From NCBI GenBank assembly GCA_035635075.1, contig DASQBT010000193.1, positions 1 through 24,923 of the forward strand: a DNA stretch of 24,923 bases. Direction: 5' to 3'. Positions 23,151 through 24,923 of the stretch are shown here, one piece after another. The notes under the pieces are model-generated. The model saw nothing but the letters and a program-made list of their open reading frames with translations, was not told where the DNA came from and searched no databases. Source of the stretch: DASQBT01 sp035635075 (GTDB lineage Bacteria; Pseudomonadota; Gammaproteobacteria; Burkholderiales; Thiobacillaceae). Position 1 is the first letter of the stretch. Each line of letters opens with the position of its first letter. The position numbers were made by a program, and so were the translations under genes.

Positions 23151-23759
23151 TCATTCACCCAGGTAGGTAATCACCTCGGCGCGCGCCCGCCGGCGCCGCG
23201 CTCTCTGCGCGTCCGCGCAGTGGCCCAGGGCCAGCACCAGTGCCGGCTTCTCGCCCGCCGGCAGATTCAACACCGCAGCGAGTATCTGTTCGTCGAAGCC
23301 GCCAATGGGACAGGTGGCGAGTTGTTGATGAACCGCTTCCAACATCATGAAGGCCGCGGCGATCTGGCACTGGCCCATTGCCCACTGGGCAATATCGACA
23401 GAATCATGAAATTCCCGGTAGGTCTCCATGACTGGGGCCGGGTCACTGTCGCCCGCTTCCGCTTCGAGCTGTCTCTTCACGAAGCTGCTGCCGGGGCGCA
23501 AGGCTTCAAGCAAAGCAACCAATATAATCAACGCCGGTGCAGTAGCGGCGGGAGGTTGACTGAAGCAGGCCTCGGCCACCTGTTCGCGCAGTATGGTTTC
23601 CTGCACCACCAAGAATCGCCAGGGCTCCAGGCCGAAGCCTGACGGGGCCAGGCGTCCCGCCTCAAGCACGGCGCGGAGCGATTCATACTGCACCTCGTGC
23701 GGGGTAAAACGACGACAGGCGTGACGCGCGGAAATTTCGATCATGCAATCTGTGCTCAT
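23151..23759 (-). CDS. Nitroreductase family flavoprotein
   Basis: This 202-residue FMN enzyme matches the nitroreductase fold. ARHACRRFTPHEV carries the arginine FMN contacts near residue 15. GRLAPSGFGLEPWRFLVV is the classic SxxGxxPW segment near residue 40. Later come ALGHCADAQRARRRR and, near residue 150, LATCPIGGFDEQIL, matching the PxxGxD-like FMN loop. It should reduce nitro-compounds or quinones using NAD(P)H. Start 23759; an alternative is Met 23744. It diverges from the SseB-family gene with 48 bases between starts. Confidence 0.93.
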   Translation of the reverse strand: MSTDCMIEISARHACRRFTPHEVQYESLRAVLEAGRLAPSGFGLEPWRFLVVQETILREQVAEACFSQPPAATAPALIILVALLEALRPGSSFVKRQLEAEAGDSDPAPVMETYREFHDSVDIAQWAMGQCQIAAAFMMLEAVHQQLATCPIGGFDEQILAAVLNLPAGEKPALVLALGHCADAQRARRRRARAEVITYLGE

Positions 23760-23807
23760 GGCTGCCTCATTCCGTTACACTTTCGATATTGGTTAAAGCT
23801 TGACGAC

Positions 23808-24236
23808 ATGAAAACCGCTGAATTTTCCCCGCACAACGACTTGGAACAGCAGCTTGCCGACGTCCACGCCGGCATCCTGGAGGTGGAAGACTTTGTAGCC
23901 CGCCTGTTGAACGAGCAGATCTTCATGCCGGTCAAGGATGAGAAGCACGCCATCGCCGGGTTCCAGCGCTCCACCCAGGCCGAACCGCTGATCCTGGAAG
24001 ATGAAGACGGCACCAAGGTCGTCGTGGTGTTCACCAGCCCGGAACGGGCCAAGCCCTTTCTGGAATCTTACCCAAATTACAAGGGTGGAATACTGACGGA
24101 ATTCTCCTGGCTGCTGAAAAAAATCGGGGGCGGCTTTCCCATTGCACTCAATCCCGGCTGGGAGATCGGCCTGGATTTCGACGCCGAGATGGTCGCCAGC
24201 CTGATCGCCTCCATGCCTCCCGAACACAGCAACTGA
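23808..24236 (+). CDS. SseB family protein
   Basis: The 142-residue product matches the SseB N-terminal domain family. It has NDLEQQLADVHAG, the FMPVKDEKH segment, LILEDEDGTKVVVVFTSPERAKPFLE (the central family motif) and FPIALNPGWEIGLDF near the end. No SseB C-terminal extension is present. The E. coli SseB was first linked to rhodanese activity, but the domain's role is unknown. It is probably cytoplasmic. The frame is open to 23697, but ATG 23808 is the family start. GlcD-type gene begins three bases after its stop. Confidence 0.88.
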   Translation: MKTAEFSPHNDLEQQLADVHAGILEVEDFVARLLNEQIFMPVKDEKHAIAGFQRSTQAEPLILEDEDGTKVVVVFTSPERAKPFLESYPNYKGGILTEFSWLLKKIGGGFPIALNPGWEIGLDFDAEMVASLIASMPPEHSN

Positions 24237-24239
24237 ATC

Positions 24240-24923
24240 ATGCTGGATCCCGCTGTTCGCTCGGCCCTGGAGGAGGCTCTGGGCGCCGACCGGGTATTCA
24301 CCGACGATCCTACCCTGGAGCTCTACAGCGCCGATGAAACGCCGCGCCAGGTGGTGCCGGCAGCTGTGGTCTTCCCTGCCAGCCATGGGCAAGTTATGGA
24401 TTTGGTGCATGTCGCCCATTCCCATCGCCTTGCCCTCGTGGCCAGGGGCGCCGGCTCGGGCAACGTCGGCGGTGCCTTGCCAGTGGCAAACGGTGCCGTC
24501 GTGAGCTTCGAGTGCATGACCCGCATTGTCGAATTCGACCCGGCCAACCGCCTGATGGTGGTGCAGCCCGGCGTGGTCACCGAGCACATTGACCAGTTGG
24601 CCCGCAGCCGGGGTTTGTTCTATCCGCCCGATCCGGGCAGTGGCCCGTATTGCCGCATCGGCGGCAACCTGGCGATGAACGCGGCCGGCCCGCGCGCGGT
24701 GAAATATGGTGTGACCCGCGACTACGTGCTGGGCCTGCGCGCGGTGACCGGCGATGGGCGGGAGATCCGTACCGGTTGCCGCACCACCAAAGGGGTCACC
24801 GGCTACGACTTAACCCGGCTGCTGATCGGCTCCGAAGGCACGCTCGCGCTAATCACCGAAGCCACGCTCAAACTGCTGCCTGCGCCCGAAGCAACCACCA
24901 CGCTGCGGCTGTGCTTCAGCGGC
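24240..24923 (+). CDS. glcD: FAD-binding oxidase, GlcD type (5' part, cut by window end)
   Basis: The 228 visible codons run off the window without a stop. They encode the PCMH-type FAD domain: LVARGAGSGNVGGALPVANG near residue 70 (phosphate loop), then PPDPGSGPYCRIGGNLAMNA and GPRAVKYGVTRDYVLGLRAV, and a closing KGVTGYDLTRLLIGSEGTLALITEATLKLLP. This is the pattern of glycolate oxidase subunit GlcD and D-lactate dehydrogenases; family length is about 460-500 residues. glcE and glcF would be expected beyond the edge. Start ATG 24240 lies three bases after the SseB-family stop, so the two are co-transcribed. D-lactate versus glycolate specificity cannot be decided. Confidence 0.9.
   Translation, partial: MLDPAVRSALEEALGADRVFTDDPTLELYSADETPRQVVPAAVVFPASHGQVMDLVHVAHSHRLALVARGAGSGNVGGALPVANGAVVSFECMTRIVEFDPANRLMVVQPGVVTEHIDQLARSRGLFYPPDPGSGPYCRIGGNLAMNAAGPRAVKYGVTRDYVLGLRAVTGDGREIRTGCRTTKGVTGYDLTRLLIGSEGTLALITEATLKLLPAPEATTTLRLCFSG

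Overview
The window is a GC-rich bacterial chromosome segment. It looks like core chromosome of a betaproteobacterium (Nitrosomonadales/Rhodocyclales-like), inferred from the accA-tilS pair, the lone 86-residue IF-1, and small families common in that class (NnrU, PA2779, DUF1993, DUF455, a beta-class-like GST). There is no 16S gene, so this assignment is inference. Genes are dense, lie on both strands, and often couple through ATGA or GTGA overlaps. I see no tRNA, rRNA, CRISPR array, insertion sequence, phage gene or integrase.

Positions 1-5300 hold small, mostly single genes: an NnrU-type membrane protein, a short coiled-coil protein with a good terminator, a DEDDh exonuclease, a tiny secreted basic protein, a DUF1993 protein, a secreted protein with an EPT decapeptide repeat, a NrfJ-like secreted protein, a DnaJ-zinc-finger-like mini-protein, and a stand-alone infA. 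Positions 5300-8110 hold a polyproline-headed membrane protein, a CPA1 Na+/H+ antiporter coupled to a small lipoprotein, and a DsbA/FrnE-type oxidoreductase.

Positions 8260-11090 hold a membrane-anchored PAS-PAS-GGDEF-EAL protein behind a near-consensus sigma-54 promoter. This is the clearest regulatory signal in the window. A ribosomal-oxygenase (RoxA/YcfD-type) gene and a peroxiredoxin-slyD pair then diverge from each other. Next comes accA-tilS-hypothetical-PA2779, all on the plus strand and ending at a hairpin terminator.

Positions 17100-24923 hold the kinase srkA, a glutathione S-transferase, a HicA-like plus small membrane protein pair, a conserved protein of unknown role, a small secreted protein, a radical SAM protein coupled to a ferritin-like diiron protein (DUF455), a conserved hypothetical, a nitroreductase, an SseB-family protein, and the 5' part of a GlcD-type FAD oxidase cut by the window edge.

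Several genes share a theme of redox and stress housekeeping (peroxiredoxin, SlyD, GST, DsbA-like, nitroreductase, SrkA). They do not form one cluster. I did not find a clear multi-gene novel system. The best leads are the leader-peptide-coupled CXXCXGXG mini-protein downstream of infA, the radical SAM/diiron pair, the sigma-54-driven c-di-GMP enzyme, and the HicA-like gene that lacks the catalytic histidine.
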